Below, piece after piece: positions 37,401 through 47,215 of a stretch of 64,000 bases of DNA (positions within the stretch are counted from its first letter, which is position 1; the number at the start of each line of letters is the position of its first letter). A program made the position numbers and the translations under genes. This DNA comes from Taeniopygia guttata (taxonomy: Eukaryota > Chordata > Aves > Passeriformes > Estrildidae). The DNA is taken from NCBI RefSeq assembly GCF_048771995.1, contig NC_133063.1, forward strand, positions 59,803,310 through 59,867,309. Direction: 5' to 3'. A model generated the notes under the pieces. That model searched no databases. It was given only the letters and a program-made list of their open reading frames with translations, and had not been told where the DNA came from.

Positions 37401-40400
37401 TTTCTAAGATATGTGTATTATGGGGTAATGCTCATCTTGGTTTGTTACTCACTCTGATATAAACTGAAAGATGTAAAATGACTTATGAAGAGAATGGCAG
37501 AGAAAAGATGATCTTGCCCTGACAGCACACTTACCTTGAGAAACAGATTGACAAAACTCCTGGGCTTTGCACAGGATCCCCAGCACATCCACAGAAGGGG
37601 AGAACGCTGCCCTGGCAGCTTTAGAAAAAACACTGCTGCAAACAGCAGACCTTACCTAGGAGTTAGGGAGCTGTGAGGAAAAGGCAGGCTGCACAGATGC
37701 AGATAGAATGCTGCTGTCACAAAGGCTGAGATCCTAATGGTGCTGTGTAACTATTAAAAGTATGTAAAAGATCTACAGTGCGTGTATCTTTAGGACATAT
37801 TCCTTCTGGAACTTAAAGCATCTATTAGTGAACTCCATTTCTGTAATATATGTTTTGTTGCATCTTGCAGCACTGCATTTTGTTGAAATATTTAGGAAGT
37901 GCATTCCGTTTGCTAATGGTAGATTACATCTGTTTTCTATTTCAACTGGTACTTTTCTGTTTTCTGTCTAAAATCAAAATATGAATTTCTGAATCATACT
38001 AGAAATGCTTCAAGGATCAAAACTGATTTTAACTTATCTGCACTTAACACAATGACACAAAGACACAATGGAAAAATCACATAGCTTGTTAAGCTGGTCA
38101 GACAAAAGTAGTTTAAATTAATTTCTTCTAATAGAACTTGCCTGCACTATGAATTTGTCCTTAGGACTTAGGTCAGTGCCTCATTTTTTCCTAGTGACTT
38201 ATCAAATATAAAACCAGGTAGTAGAATTAAGACAAGGATAAAATGTAAAGAAAAAAAATAGATATAATGAAGGAAAAGATATTAGATAATTTCACAAAAC
38301 TACGTTATAGAAGAGTTTAGATGAGAGTTAATTGTCTTGTTCATGTTTTTTCCAGGTCACAGTGCATCAACCAGATGAAAGAATTAAAAGAACAATGCGA
38401 AGAAAGGATAGATGAGCTTAGAAAAAAGAGTAGTGATGTACCACAAATCAAAGAAAACAAAGACTTCACAGAAGATAGCCAGGTATGGTTTGGATAATTT
38501 CTTGAAAATACTTTTTTTGTAATTCTTAAGTGTTTCTTCACCTTTCTGCTATCTCCTATTAGCATTACCCTATCTAATTAAATTTTTCACTACTTAAGTA
38601 TTTGTTGAATGTTTCTGATCTGTGGGAAATGGAGTGATTTCAAGGACAGAACAAGGAGATGTCCTGCAGGAGATTTCAAATCACTGTGTCTCTGAGATGC
38701 ACCAAATTTGAGAGGTGATGCCACAAGTGGTGTGGGATCCATTGAGGAGTATTTACATGACTGAATTTTAACAAACTCAAAAGGTATTATTAATTTAAAT
38801 ACTTAGTTGCTTTTTATGTTAAGGATGAGGATAAGTTGTGAATCACTTCAGAGAAGCAGCAAACCCTGAATATTGTAGTCCAAGGTTCACCAGCTATGAA
38901 TTTTCACAGAAGTCCTTTATGTCTGCATTTTACTATAGGAATGAAGGGATAAACAAATGTCTTAATAAAATGTCAGATATTCTGAGCCAAAGAATTACAA
39001 ATTCATTGCTGAACCTATTGAACCTGCTCACTAGGGTGGGGCAGGCTTGGCAAATCTGTTGGCTGCATGTCAACTGGATTTTTCTCCTGGGGTGCAGAGG
39101 GTAGCAGAAAATCCAGAGAAAAGGTAATTTCAGTTCATCCTGTTGTCTTGGCATGTAATTTATTGATGCTTCTTCATTGATGCGGGATTTGGTCAGGAAT
39201 GGGATTTGATTGTTTAAACTTGATATGAATGGCTCTGGAAAGAAGCAGTCAGGCTCTTGGGTGAGAAGGCACCCAGCTTATTTCTGTACCAAAATAGCCC
39301 TTTCTTCAGGATTACGGAGGAAACAGAGGTTTCAGAAAATAGATTTTTTACATGTGACTGCAGTGGGGCCTTTCCCTCTACCTGAGTGACAGTGGAGGTT
39401 TAGTGGAATGTACCGTTTTACAAAGGCAGTGGAGATGTAGTGGAATATACCCTTTTCTCTTTGGCTGGGAAAAGGCTAAATTTGATGGCTTCAGAAGTGG
39501 AAAGGGTAAGCCACTGAGGAATGAATCTTAGTTTTACCAAGAGGTGAAAAAGCGTGTGAGAAAACAGCTAAAACAGTCCGTCCAGAGATTCCCATAGGTA
39601 ATGGTTTCAGTCTGTGTCCAGTCCTTTATGTAAAGTAGGGGAGGCAGAACTACTAAAGTGTAGTACTGAAGTTACCTTTTATCCTGGGAACCTGCACTAT
39701 GTGAGAGCTGCAACATGAATGAAGCTTTAGAAACAGGAAGTGCTCTCCAGTTATACCTTAAAATAAAAGTTATAGCACTTGTCAATAGTTTTTATCAACA
39801 GTATCAAATAAGTAGATAAAAAGTAAATAATAAATACATCATTGTAAGTAAATAGAACCTGCATCATTTGGAGATGATAGGTTAGTTTGTCAAATATATC
39901 TTGTTTAAGAAAGTTGACCTAGGAAAGACCCTAATAAACAAGTGGTCAATTTAATTTTAGTGTGGCTTTGCAACAGGTTTTAATTACAGTTACTTGCACA
40001 AGATTCCTTTTCTTTGTTTATTTGTGTGTATGTGATTGTTTTTTGCATTTTTGGTTTTTTTTTACCATTTCCAGTTTGGAAGGTAAATTATCTGAGAAGG
40101 AACCTGAGGAGTTTGACTGAAGCCCTTCTGCAGGACAATTTCAGTCTCCTGCACAAAAGTGCATAGCTGGAGGCAATCTTCACTCAAAGCAGATTATCTG
40201 TAAGGCAGGCCAGGTTATCTCTTATGTTTTTATATATAAATGGGATGGTCTCAGAGGAGCTAATGGGTAATATAGCTACTGCCTAAATAATTTCTGTCTG
40301 TGTTCCCTAGTATCTGTGTCAGTGTTTCTTTGGCCAAATTGTAACTTTCTCAGTTGTTTGCTTGCCCAAGAATTTCAGCCTTTTGCTTTTATAAAAGCAC

Positions 40401-43400
40401 ACTTAGTTAGTGCAAGATTACCCTGACAGATCTATGTATGTTTTTGTCCAGTGTTTTAAGCTGGAGTAATTCCTATTTTTAAGATCTATGTGCTTATGTA
40501 ATAGAAAAGTCTGTCTTAAAACTGAAAGAAAATGAAGTGCTGGTTGGTTAATAACTAAACAGCTTTACTTAGGACTCTGTAATTTGGAGAATACTGTATA
40601 CTTCTTGGCTGAAGAAAATCCAACATGTTAAATTACTATCTTTTTATCTAACCACTTAAATTTTTAAAAAATCAGCATATCCCCTTTGAATCTATTTGAC
40701 ATTAAGAATTACTTAGCTAGAAATTTAAGGTAAGTAAAAGGATTTCACATGTGTAATTAAGAGGTAACTTCTTGCTTTTAAGTCTAGGCTCAATATTTTT
40801 GCAGAAGAATTCGTGCCCAACAAAAAGTGAAAAATGGTCTTATGTTCAGTTTCTGATGATGTTCAGTTTCTTCTACTGTAGAGAGTAATCTTAAGGAGCT
40901 GAATTATTTATAGAACAGAACCATGTTTAAATACAGCATTTTTGTTTTATTGATTGAAGGAAGATTGAGTTCTTCTGAATGTCTTTATTGCAATAACCAA
41001 ATATTCTGCAGTAACATTTGCTTATCAAGCATTTGTAAGAGTTAATGCTAGATTAGTTGGTGATACTGGGCTTCATGGTGCTGATATGAAAAGATGTTGT
41101 TCTGCCTGGCTTTGATGGAAATTAAATGCTTTTCAATACAGCCAAGTAGTCATGCTGCAACTCTGGCTTCTTGATGACTTAGCTACTTCTTTCTGCAGTC
41201 ATTTTTCCAAAAGACTGAATGAACATTTGACAACATAGTATTTTACTGCCCTCCTTAGATAAATGGGAAGCTAGAGTCTTGACAGTACCAATGACAATTG
41301 GTAACAGATACCCAATCTACTGTTGCACTCTTCTGGTGCAACTTGGGGCCATTTCCCATTGTCCTGTCTCTTGTTACCTGGGAGAAGCTGACCCCCCACC
41401 TTAATATTACTACCTCCTTTGGGGTGGTTCTGCAGAGCAGTGATGGTAATGCAGTGAGTTGATGATGACTGGGAGAGCATTCTGGTTTCCAGGGACCATG
41501 GAAGTAAGCAGACATTTATTTGGAGCCATCAGCTTCTTTGTCCCATTGAAGTCCCTGATGCAGGGCTGCCAGGCAGGTAATCCCATATCTGAGCTTATTT
41601 TTTTGGGTTTTTTTCCCTTCTTTTTCCTCTCAAGTCTTTCTCTTTGATCATTCTCATAAATTCATCCACAAACAGCTCAGCTCTGCTCTTTCCCCACTGG
41701 CCCTGGCTTTGCACCCTCATTTAGTGTTTCTAAGATGACAGGGGGGAAAGAATAACTCCATCTATCAGGGCAAGCTGGGTCTTGGCTGCTCGAGCAATGA
41801 CCATGAAGAGAAGAGCCTGAGTGCTACAAGGCATACCATATGAACCATAGCACCATGCTACGGGAAGCATGGCCACCTCATCCTTTCAAACCTCTTCTAC
41901 CTCATCTCAACTCCAGAAACATGCTGTAGCTGGAGAATCACCATTCTCTACAGGCAGCTCCAGATTCCCCTCCCTAGAATATGGGTTTCTTAATTTCATC
42001 TGTGTGAAAGTCCCATGGTATATCCCTCATTTCACTGACCATCTTTAATTTTCACCTAGAATCAATGGTGAATCATAAGCTGAGTCCTGTGTCTTGCAAG
42101 AGGTATGGTACAAACCTGCACACCCAAATACTCAATTCATATAGTCTGGGAGTAATTTATGGAGAGGCGGTGACAGGGCATTCCTGAGCTCCCTGTTCCC
42201 CATGGTATAGATAAGGGGATTCACTGACAGGGACAGCACCAAGCACAGGACTGCCAGCCACTAGATAAAGAGATGGGAGGAGATGGAAGGGGGCCTCAGG
42301 TAGGCAAACATGCCAACTCTGATATACAGGGAGACCATGGCCATGTGAGGGAGCCAATGCCAATGTAAGTAAAAGTCATATATAAAATTTTAGTTGCCGA
42401 ATTGGAAGATCTTCATGACAGATCTTAGGCTTAATATCTCAGTGGGTCACATGCTTATAGCAGTCTAGCACCAGAATTTAGTATATTCTTAAATAAGCTC
42501 TGTCATGTTAAACAGGTATTATTGTCTAGTAGGTTGATTTACGCTTTTCTTAATCCTGCATTTAATACACTTACAGACCAGTTCTATGCAAGCTTTACTC
42601 AGCTAAAATTTAATGATGACCAAATTCGGTTTACTTGACCTGTAGACTAGTAAATGGCATCTGTTTATTTGCTCTACTGATCCTGACACAGTAGCACAAC
42701 AGTGGATAAATGTGTGGTGTTATTCTATGTGTGTTCTGTAACACTCTGAGAATAACCAAGGACCATAATCTCATCATTAGCTGCAGTTAAATAAGGTATG
42801 TTAAAAATCTCCTGATGTGCTATGCTGTTACACAGAAACATTACTACATATTCAGAATTGTACAGTACCATCTATCACCAATAAATGTTTAGTCCAAATA
42901 TTTCTGAGTGTGTTGGGATTTTTCTTCCATGCAGAATTCCTACCTAAATTGTACTTCCTTTTCCAAATCCAGGTGCAGTTATATAGACCAGTGCTTATGT
43001 ACTACATTCACTTTATAGGTTGATACTCTACTGCCAGCTTTGAAGCAAACAGGGTTGCAGCAGGCTGACTTGGAACAGCAGAAAACCAATCAAGATGTTC
43101 CTAAAGCAGTGCCTATAGTAAGAAAGACAGACCTGATGCAGCCTAAAGGTGAGATGGAAATGCTTATCTCACTAATAACTGGTTAAGAACAGTTGTTTTT
43201 TAATGGAACATTTAGAAACATTTTTGTACACCAGATAAGGATGAAAAAAGTGACACCAACAGTCTGAAAATCAATCAGGTTTCCTACTGAAGGAAAACTT
43301 GCTTGGATTTGTTGGTTCAGTTTTGTTGTAGTAGGTATGTTGCACACAAGAGAAAATAGAAATATTTACAATTTTGGAGTCATCTTCCTCATTTAATATG

Positions 43401-46400
43401 GAGAAAATACCCAACTTTTGGAAGGAATCATTTTCAAGCATACTTAAAATTTGCTTTCTTAGTAAATTTGATATATTCAACCCTTCCTCTGTGTGGAATA
43501 GCTGAAAGTTAGGCTTAGAACAAACGCACATCCATACTTCCCATGTGTTGTCATTGAGCAAAATACAAGTGAGGGAAATGATACACATGGGTTTAGGTAA
43601 GTTAGCCTAAGGGTTCTTTTCGGCACTAAACTTCAGAAACTATTAATTTGAATGGATTTATCCTTGTGTGTCTGTTTTGCACAGTGGTGTGTGTGATAGA
43701 AATTCTATTCTTAAATTTAATTACTCTTACATGCTATCTTAAATTAGAGTCTTGTAAGCATGCAACTCATTTTAGAGAGCTAGCAGTTGAAGACAGTGTC
43801 TACATATAGCTTAATTGAGAAAATTCAATTTTAAATTTAAATTAATTTTTAAATTTTTAAGTTATGTTTTAAATTAAAAATGAAGATATGGGAGGACAGA
43901 TATATGTTAATACCAACTAAATATTATAGCACTCGTGCTCTTAAACAAGAATAGGCGTGGATACTTGCAAATCTGCCCATGTGATGCTTTGTCCTGGGCT
44001 GCTTTTGAACACCAAATCAATTTTGTTGTTCATTAAAAGATGTAACACACAGAAACCTGATGATTATATCGGACACCACAATTTTTATTTAAACTGCTCT
44101 GTTTCACTTGCCCAATTTATTAACCACACATACCAAAATTTTAAGGATATATAAGCATGAATCTGTTGACAGTAAATAAAATTCCCTTCTTTAGCTGTTT
44201 CTAGTAGGAAAAATACAAGTCGTCTTATTCTTATCTCTGGTACTGGGGTGATTGGAAGATATTCTTTCAGAGGAAAACCAATAATTTAGTGAAAAATATA
44301 AAGCATTATTTATTAAAAGCTTTTAACTTGTGCCACACTGGAAGGCATTATTTTTTAAACTCAGAATCATTTTTTTTGTTTTCAGAAAGAACAGACAACC
44401 TAACTGACATCAGAAAACAGAAGCCTAAGGCAGAAGAGGAGCAGCTTTCTAGTCAGTTGGAAAATCCTCAAGAGTCGCTCAAGGCTGCTGCAGGTCACAA
44501 GGAGCTGCAGCCTGTGTCAGAGAAGGAGCCAAATCCACCTGAGGATGAGAAACACGTAGCTGGGCAAGATACGTCAGAGCCAGCAGCAGAGCAGGCTGCC
44601 AGTGAGGAAATTGAGAGGGAACAGTTCCTAAATTACCATGATAAGCAGGATGACTTGCCCCCTGGAAAGGCTGGTTTGTAGCATGTCACGTATTGTTAAA
44701 AACAATAACAAAATGAAAAGTAAAGAAATGAAAGGGTGGAATAGGGCATGATTTCTAGAACAGTGGTAGAAGCTGGCCAGACCTAGTACACGTTTTTAAG
44801 GTCAGTGTGATGTGGAAGGTGTCAGTCCTAAGCAGTCACTACAAACCATGAGTTAAAGATGGAGGCTTCTGATTGTGCAACATGAAGCTGCAAGGCTGTG
44901 TTCCTCTGCATCACCATAACAGCCCTACTGTCTCTCCATTGGCTCCAAAGTGTTTAGGGAAATTCACCCCAAAACATTCTGTTATTGGGGCTTTAAAAGA
45001 ATATGATGCATCTGAAAAGAATGAGATGTTAATCATCCAAAGCACTGATGAGTATGCATGCACTTATGCATGGATGTTTTGCAGTTAGTCTTTTTACAAT
45101 ATCAGTGTGTGAATACTAGCTATTCCTATTTCAAAATAAGCTGCCATGAGTAAAACTGGTAACTCAGACTTCAGGTATCTGAAGTTTACTGTTGTGAGTC
45201 TTGAAAAACATGGATCAGATGTTTAGATGGAAAACATGGTGGAAAACATGGATAGGTGCCATCAAGTGTCCCTGAGCTACACATCTCAACAGCACCAAGC
45301 AGCAGAGTATTGATGCTTTTGATTGACCAATGTCTAGATGATCCTCTGTCTTGAGGGATTTGGACTCAGTACCCAAAGTAATCAAAAGAAAGCCTTACGG
45401 CAGTCAGAGCAGGAAATGATGCTCAAAAAAATGATGTTTATACTTTTCTAGTAAACACAGCCTTAGAATTTTAAGTTTCAGTGTTAATATTGTTGCTAAC
45501 TTGACAGGGATAAATAATCTCATCTGCATTGCTAAAGCAATATTTTTCTAACTGGTCCAAAAAGATGCTGGCCAGAGCAGGCTATACTCCAAAGGGATGT
45601 AATTACAAGTTATCTAAAGTGTTTTCAATTTAATGGAAGTAAACAGCAGAAAGATTGAGATTGAAAAAATCATCCAACAATTAGGGTAAGGAAAGATCTC
45701 TGCCATGCAGCTCATGAAATCTCAAAGGTCTGCATTTCTGTGAGCTAAAAAGGCTTGGGAGGATGTTCTTTAGGCTTTATTGTCCAACTTTACTGCACAG
45801 GTTCCTTGTAGCCAAAGGAGCTTAAGGTAGACAGACTTCTTCGGTAGTCTATGGGCATTCTCTTTCAAGAAGAACTGCTTCTGACATTAGACCTTTAGGT
45901 CCATAACTAAAAAAATCTATTGCATATGGTGGTCTGAACGTGAATGACATAAGGCTTAAAATTTTCAAGCCTCTTTCTTGGCCACTTGCAAACTAGAAGG
46001 CTTGTATTAAGAACATTTAGAACAGAGAATGTGATCCATCTTAAGTGAGGTTTGCTTACACCTCTCTGCTGTTACCTTTTTTTCTGGTTGATTATTTGAA
46101 AAATGATGATACTAGTTTGGCAATCAGAAATGTTTCCATTTATGTCTGAGTCCTCTATCTAAAGAAATCTTATAGTCAATAAATGTTGCTTGAGAGGTGT
46201 TAGTAACTGGGTAAAGAAAATCTTCTAGGAGAGAAGTACTTTTGTGACAACTTGGCACATCATAAAACACTTTACGCTAGAGGTATACCATTCCGGTTGC
46301 TGGACAAGCTAAAACAAGAAGGGGTTTTCAGCAATTACTTCAGGTTTTGCCCTCCTTAGGCTGTCCTTTAATATATTCTGAAATTGTATAATGCTCTTTA

Positions 46401-47215
46401 TGTTTATCAGAGTGCTAGCTGATTTTGCTGTGCTTTCCAAATCCCAAAAGATTGTCTTTTATCTAGTTCTTCTGACACGATTTACAGCCAAAGTTGCTCT
46501 AAAAAGTAACACTTCAAAGGAAAAATAGTACAAAACCTACTCAAAAAAGTAATTCATTCAGCAGCAACATAATTCTGTGGAAGATGTTTACAGTCACTCT
46601 TCTTGTGTGCAGATGGTATAGCATAAAATGACTTAATTTTAATCTTCTAGACAAGCAGGAACGCGAAGCAGTGAACCAGGACAAGGATGTCGATTACAAT
46701 TTAGATGTGAATGAAGCTGAATCAGAAACTGACAAGCAAGCAGCACTTGCTGGGATTGAAAATGGTAAAAAAGAAAAAAAAGCCAGTTTTAACCTAAATA
46801 TCACATGCTTAAAATGTTAAGATCATATTTTGTATGGTTCCTGCAACAAGCAATACCTAGCTGATTTCTGTTTGTTTTTTGAACTTTCCCTTATGTTTAT
46901 AGTGTGACCTATTTTCTGTTTAGTTTTTTGAACTTTCCCTCATGTTTATAGTGTGACCTATTTTCTGTTTAGCACCACTGAACCTACTCCATAATGGGGG
47001 GTGTGGTATCTATAACTTTACTTGTACTACATAGTATTTAAGAATCCTTACAAAATTTCTTGTTGTTTTCTAGATAGAACTTTATATATTAAGAACTTCT
47101 GCCTCTTAAAAGAGATGTCTGTACCACTTCCTTTTTTCCCCCCTCATTAGTTCAAAACCATGAAGATATGAAGAACCACTTACCTGACAATGGTGAAGGA
47201 CGACAGAAGTTGTGA
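19312..47215 (+). CDS. GOLM1: GOLM1, Golgi membrane protein 1 (GP73/GOLPH2), complete in nine coding exons
   Basis: The spliced frame of 1,191 nt encodes 396 residues (human protein about 401) and matches GOLM1 throughout. It is a type II Golgi membrane protein, known in mammals to cycle through endosomes and to be shed after convertase cleavage. In order: a short cytosolic tail (1-12, MIGLGNSCRGIK); a transmembrane segment (about 13-34, with C24); the convertase site at 52-55, here KVRR; a luminal coiled coil (about 40-200) with N-glycosylation sequons at N109 (NIT) and N144 (NQT), both at the human positions, and the SQCINQMKE...EQCEER cysteines; a Q/E/P-rich linker (200-340); the conserved acidic EAESETDKQAALAG stretch (about 357-370); and a diverged tail ending RQKL. 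The start ATG has GAA before it (G at -3) and aligns with the family start. Intron phases are 0,0,1,2,0,1,1,1. Expression level and splice usage cannot be judged from DNA. Confidence 0.97.
19441..21954 (+). other. GOLM1: GOLM1 intron 2
   Basis: No exon or identifiable transposon was seen. It holds a T run near 20,250-20,285 and a 17-bp tandem duplication of GGAGGAGAAAAGAATGT at 21,259-21,292. The 127- and 123-codon frames on opposite strands at 19.6-20.1 kb are unrecognised chance frames. Confidence 0.6.
21955..22134 (+). CDS. GOLM1: GOLM1 exon 3: residues 44-103
   Basis: The acceptor is CTTTCTCAG and the donor AAG|GTAGGG; the exon is 180 nt, phase 0 at both ends. It encodes the juxtamembrane region with the convertase motif (K52-V53-R54-R55, 21,979-21,990) and the first half of the coiled coil (AAAERGAVEQKKNEFQGELE). 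Confidence 0.96.
27017..27065 (+). repeat. 49-bp duplicated segment, copy 1
   Basis: It matches 30,276-30,324 at 46 of 49 positions, with a 31-bp identical core. Weaker similarity extends to the left. One frame reads LKVIILKQPDYIVHAL. The family is not recognised. Confidence 0.85.
27950..28435 (+). mobile_element. Probable LTR inside GOLM1 intron 3, plus orientation
   Basis: A C-rich block with an inverted CCAAT box (CCCATTGGATG near 28,161), a degenerate TATA-like position near 28,205, an AATAAA at about 28,314 and a short GC-balanced tail is laid out as U3-R-U5. It stands out from the AT-rich intron. Termini and target duplication could not be fixed. The 105- and 93-codon frames within it are not recognisable proteins. 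Confidence 0.5.
30276..30324 (+). repeat. 49-bp duplicated segment, copy 2
   Basis: Partner of 27,017-27,065, 3.26 kb away in the same orientation. It reads LKVTILKQPDYIVHTL in the equivalent frame, inside a 112-codon frame (30,033-30,371). Confidence 0.85.
31749..31803 (+). CDS. GOLM1: GOLM1 exon 4: residues 104-121 plus one base
   Basis: A 55-nt exon between CTTTCAG and G|GTATGT. It encodes AMLMSNITVNDRLIQSLR with sequon N109-I-T and ends in phase 1. Confidence 0.95.
31804..32756 (+). other. GOLM1: GOLM1 intron 4
   Basis: AT-rich; no feature recognised. Confidence 0.7.
32757..32859 (+). CDS. GOLM1: GOLM1 exon 5: residues 122-155 plus two bases
   Basis: A 103-nt exon between TTGACCAG and CT|GTAAGT. 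It encodes EHLKELQTEYGKLQLDVYWF and continues with sequon N144-Q-T to KFSYD. It keeps the coiled coil; the aromatic pair Y139-W140 sits where the human protein has smaller or polar residues. It ends in phase 2. Confidence 0.96.
32860..38355 (+). other. GOLM1: GOLM1 intron 5
   Basis: No extra exon was seen. Stretches at about 34.1-34.45 and 35.3-36.1 kb are less AT-rich and may be old repeats, but none could be assigned. Confidence 0.55.
38356..38482 (+). CDS. GOLM1: GOLM1 exon 6: residues 156-198
   Basis: A 127-nt exon between TTTTTCCAG and CAG|GTATGG, entering in phase 2 and leaving in phase 0. It encodes the end of the coiled coil, SQCINQMKELKEQCEERIDE, with both conserved cysteines. Confidence 0.96.
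41300..41465 (-). mobile_element. CR1 LINE fragment, minus orientation
   Basis: On the minus strand the block reads as the CR1 3' region: an AAAGGAGG stretch, GGTGGGGGGTCAGCTTCTCC, CAGGTAACAAGAGACAGGAC and GGAAATGGCCCCAAGTTGCA follow one another as in CR1 consensus sequence. Both ends are degraded. Confidence 0.8.
42132..42365 (-). pseudogene. Olfactory receptor pseudogene fragment (TM6-TM7 and C-terminus)
   Basis: The minus-strand translation runs LPHMAMVSLYIRVGMFAYL, then RPPSISS, an in-frame stop (TAG at 42,261-42,263), then SVNPLIYTMGNRELRNAL and a terminal stop at 42,132. The pattern of a His-containing loop, FAYLxPPSISS, then NPLIYxxxNxEL is diagnostic of the end of a class A odorant receptor of the large bird-expanded (OR14-like) group. 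About three quarters of the receptor (TM1-TM5) is missing and the reading frame is broken, so it is a dead fragment inside a GOLM1 intron. Assignment to that bird group is by remembered motif only. Confidence 0.8.
43019..43148 (+). CDS. GOLM1: GOLM1 exon 7: residues 199-241 plus one base
   Basis: A 130-nt exon between TTTATAG and G|GTGAGA. It encodes a Q/L/K-rich luminal linker (VDTLLPALKQTGLQQADLEQ). An upstream AG at 42,972 would add 46 nt and cause a stop, so 43,019 is chosen. Confidence 0.9.
43149..44385 (+). other. GOLM1: GOLM1 intron 7
   Basis: AT-rich, including a TTTAAATT-rich patch at 43,820-43,880. No element recognised. Confidence 0.7.
44386..44673 (+). CDS. GOLM1: GOLM1 exon 8: residues 242-337 plus one base
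   Basis: A 288-nt exon after TTTTCAG, with a weak donor CTG|GTTTGT. It encodes a low-complexity E/K/Q/P/A-rich luminal segment (KAEEEQLSSQLENPQE and following) that is poorly conserved in the family. The open frame continues only two codons into the intron before a TAG. The frame also runs upstream to 44,289, but that part is intronic. Confidence 0.92.
44674..46650 (+). other. GOLM1: GOLM1 intron 8
   Basis: No exon or transposon recognised. It has a non-optimal donor (GTTTGT) and a good acceptor, AATCTTCTAG. Confidence 0.65.
46651..46764 (+). CDS. GOLM1: GOLM1 exon 9: residues 338-375 plus one base
   Basis: A 114-nt exon with donor G|GTAAAA. It encodes the conserved acidic motif DVDYNLDVNEAESETDKQAA followed by LAGIEN, the best-conserved part of the luminal C-terminal half. 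Confidence 0.95.
46765..47150 (+). other. GOLM1: GOLM1 intron 9 with a 49-bp tandem duplication
   Basis: A short intron. A 49-bp tandem duplication (period measured from the TTTTTTG motif at 46,881 and 46,930) fills about 46,866-46,972 with roughly one or two differences. Confidence 0.85.
46866..46972 (+). repeat. Tandem duplication, 49-bp unit
   Basis: Two nearly identical head-to-tail copies, containing GAACTTTCCC and GTGTGACCTATTTTCTG, point to a recent duplication. Confidence 0.9.
47151..47215 (+). CDS. GOLM1: GOLM1 exon 10: residues 376-396 and stop
   Basis: It follows the tract TTTTTTCCCCCCTCATTAG. It encodes VQNHEDMKNHLPDNGEGRQK then L and TGA (47,213-47,215). The tail is shorter than and unlike the mammalian one and lacks its last glycosylation sequon. 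Confidence 0.9.

Larger units (their letters stand above)
38483..43018 (+). other. GOLM1: GOLM1 intron 6
   Basis: It contains a minus-strand CR1 fragment (about 41.3-41.46 kb) and, 0.7 kb on, a minus-strand olfactory-receptor remnant (42,132-42,365). The 41.47-42.13 kb block between them is of higher GC content than the intron and is unassigned. The intron ends with two possible acceptors; only that at 43,018 keeps the frame. Confidence 0.6.

Noticed and set aside
42817-43023. 68-codon frame entering GOLM1 exon 7 from upstream
   Set aside because: It is intronic and in the wrong frame; it stops two bases into exon 7's coding frame. The acceptor at 43,018 keeps the GOLM1 frame.
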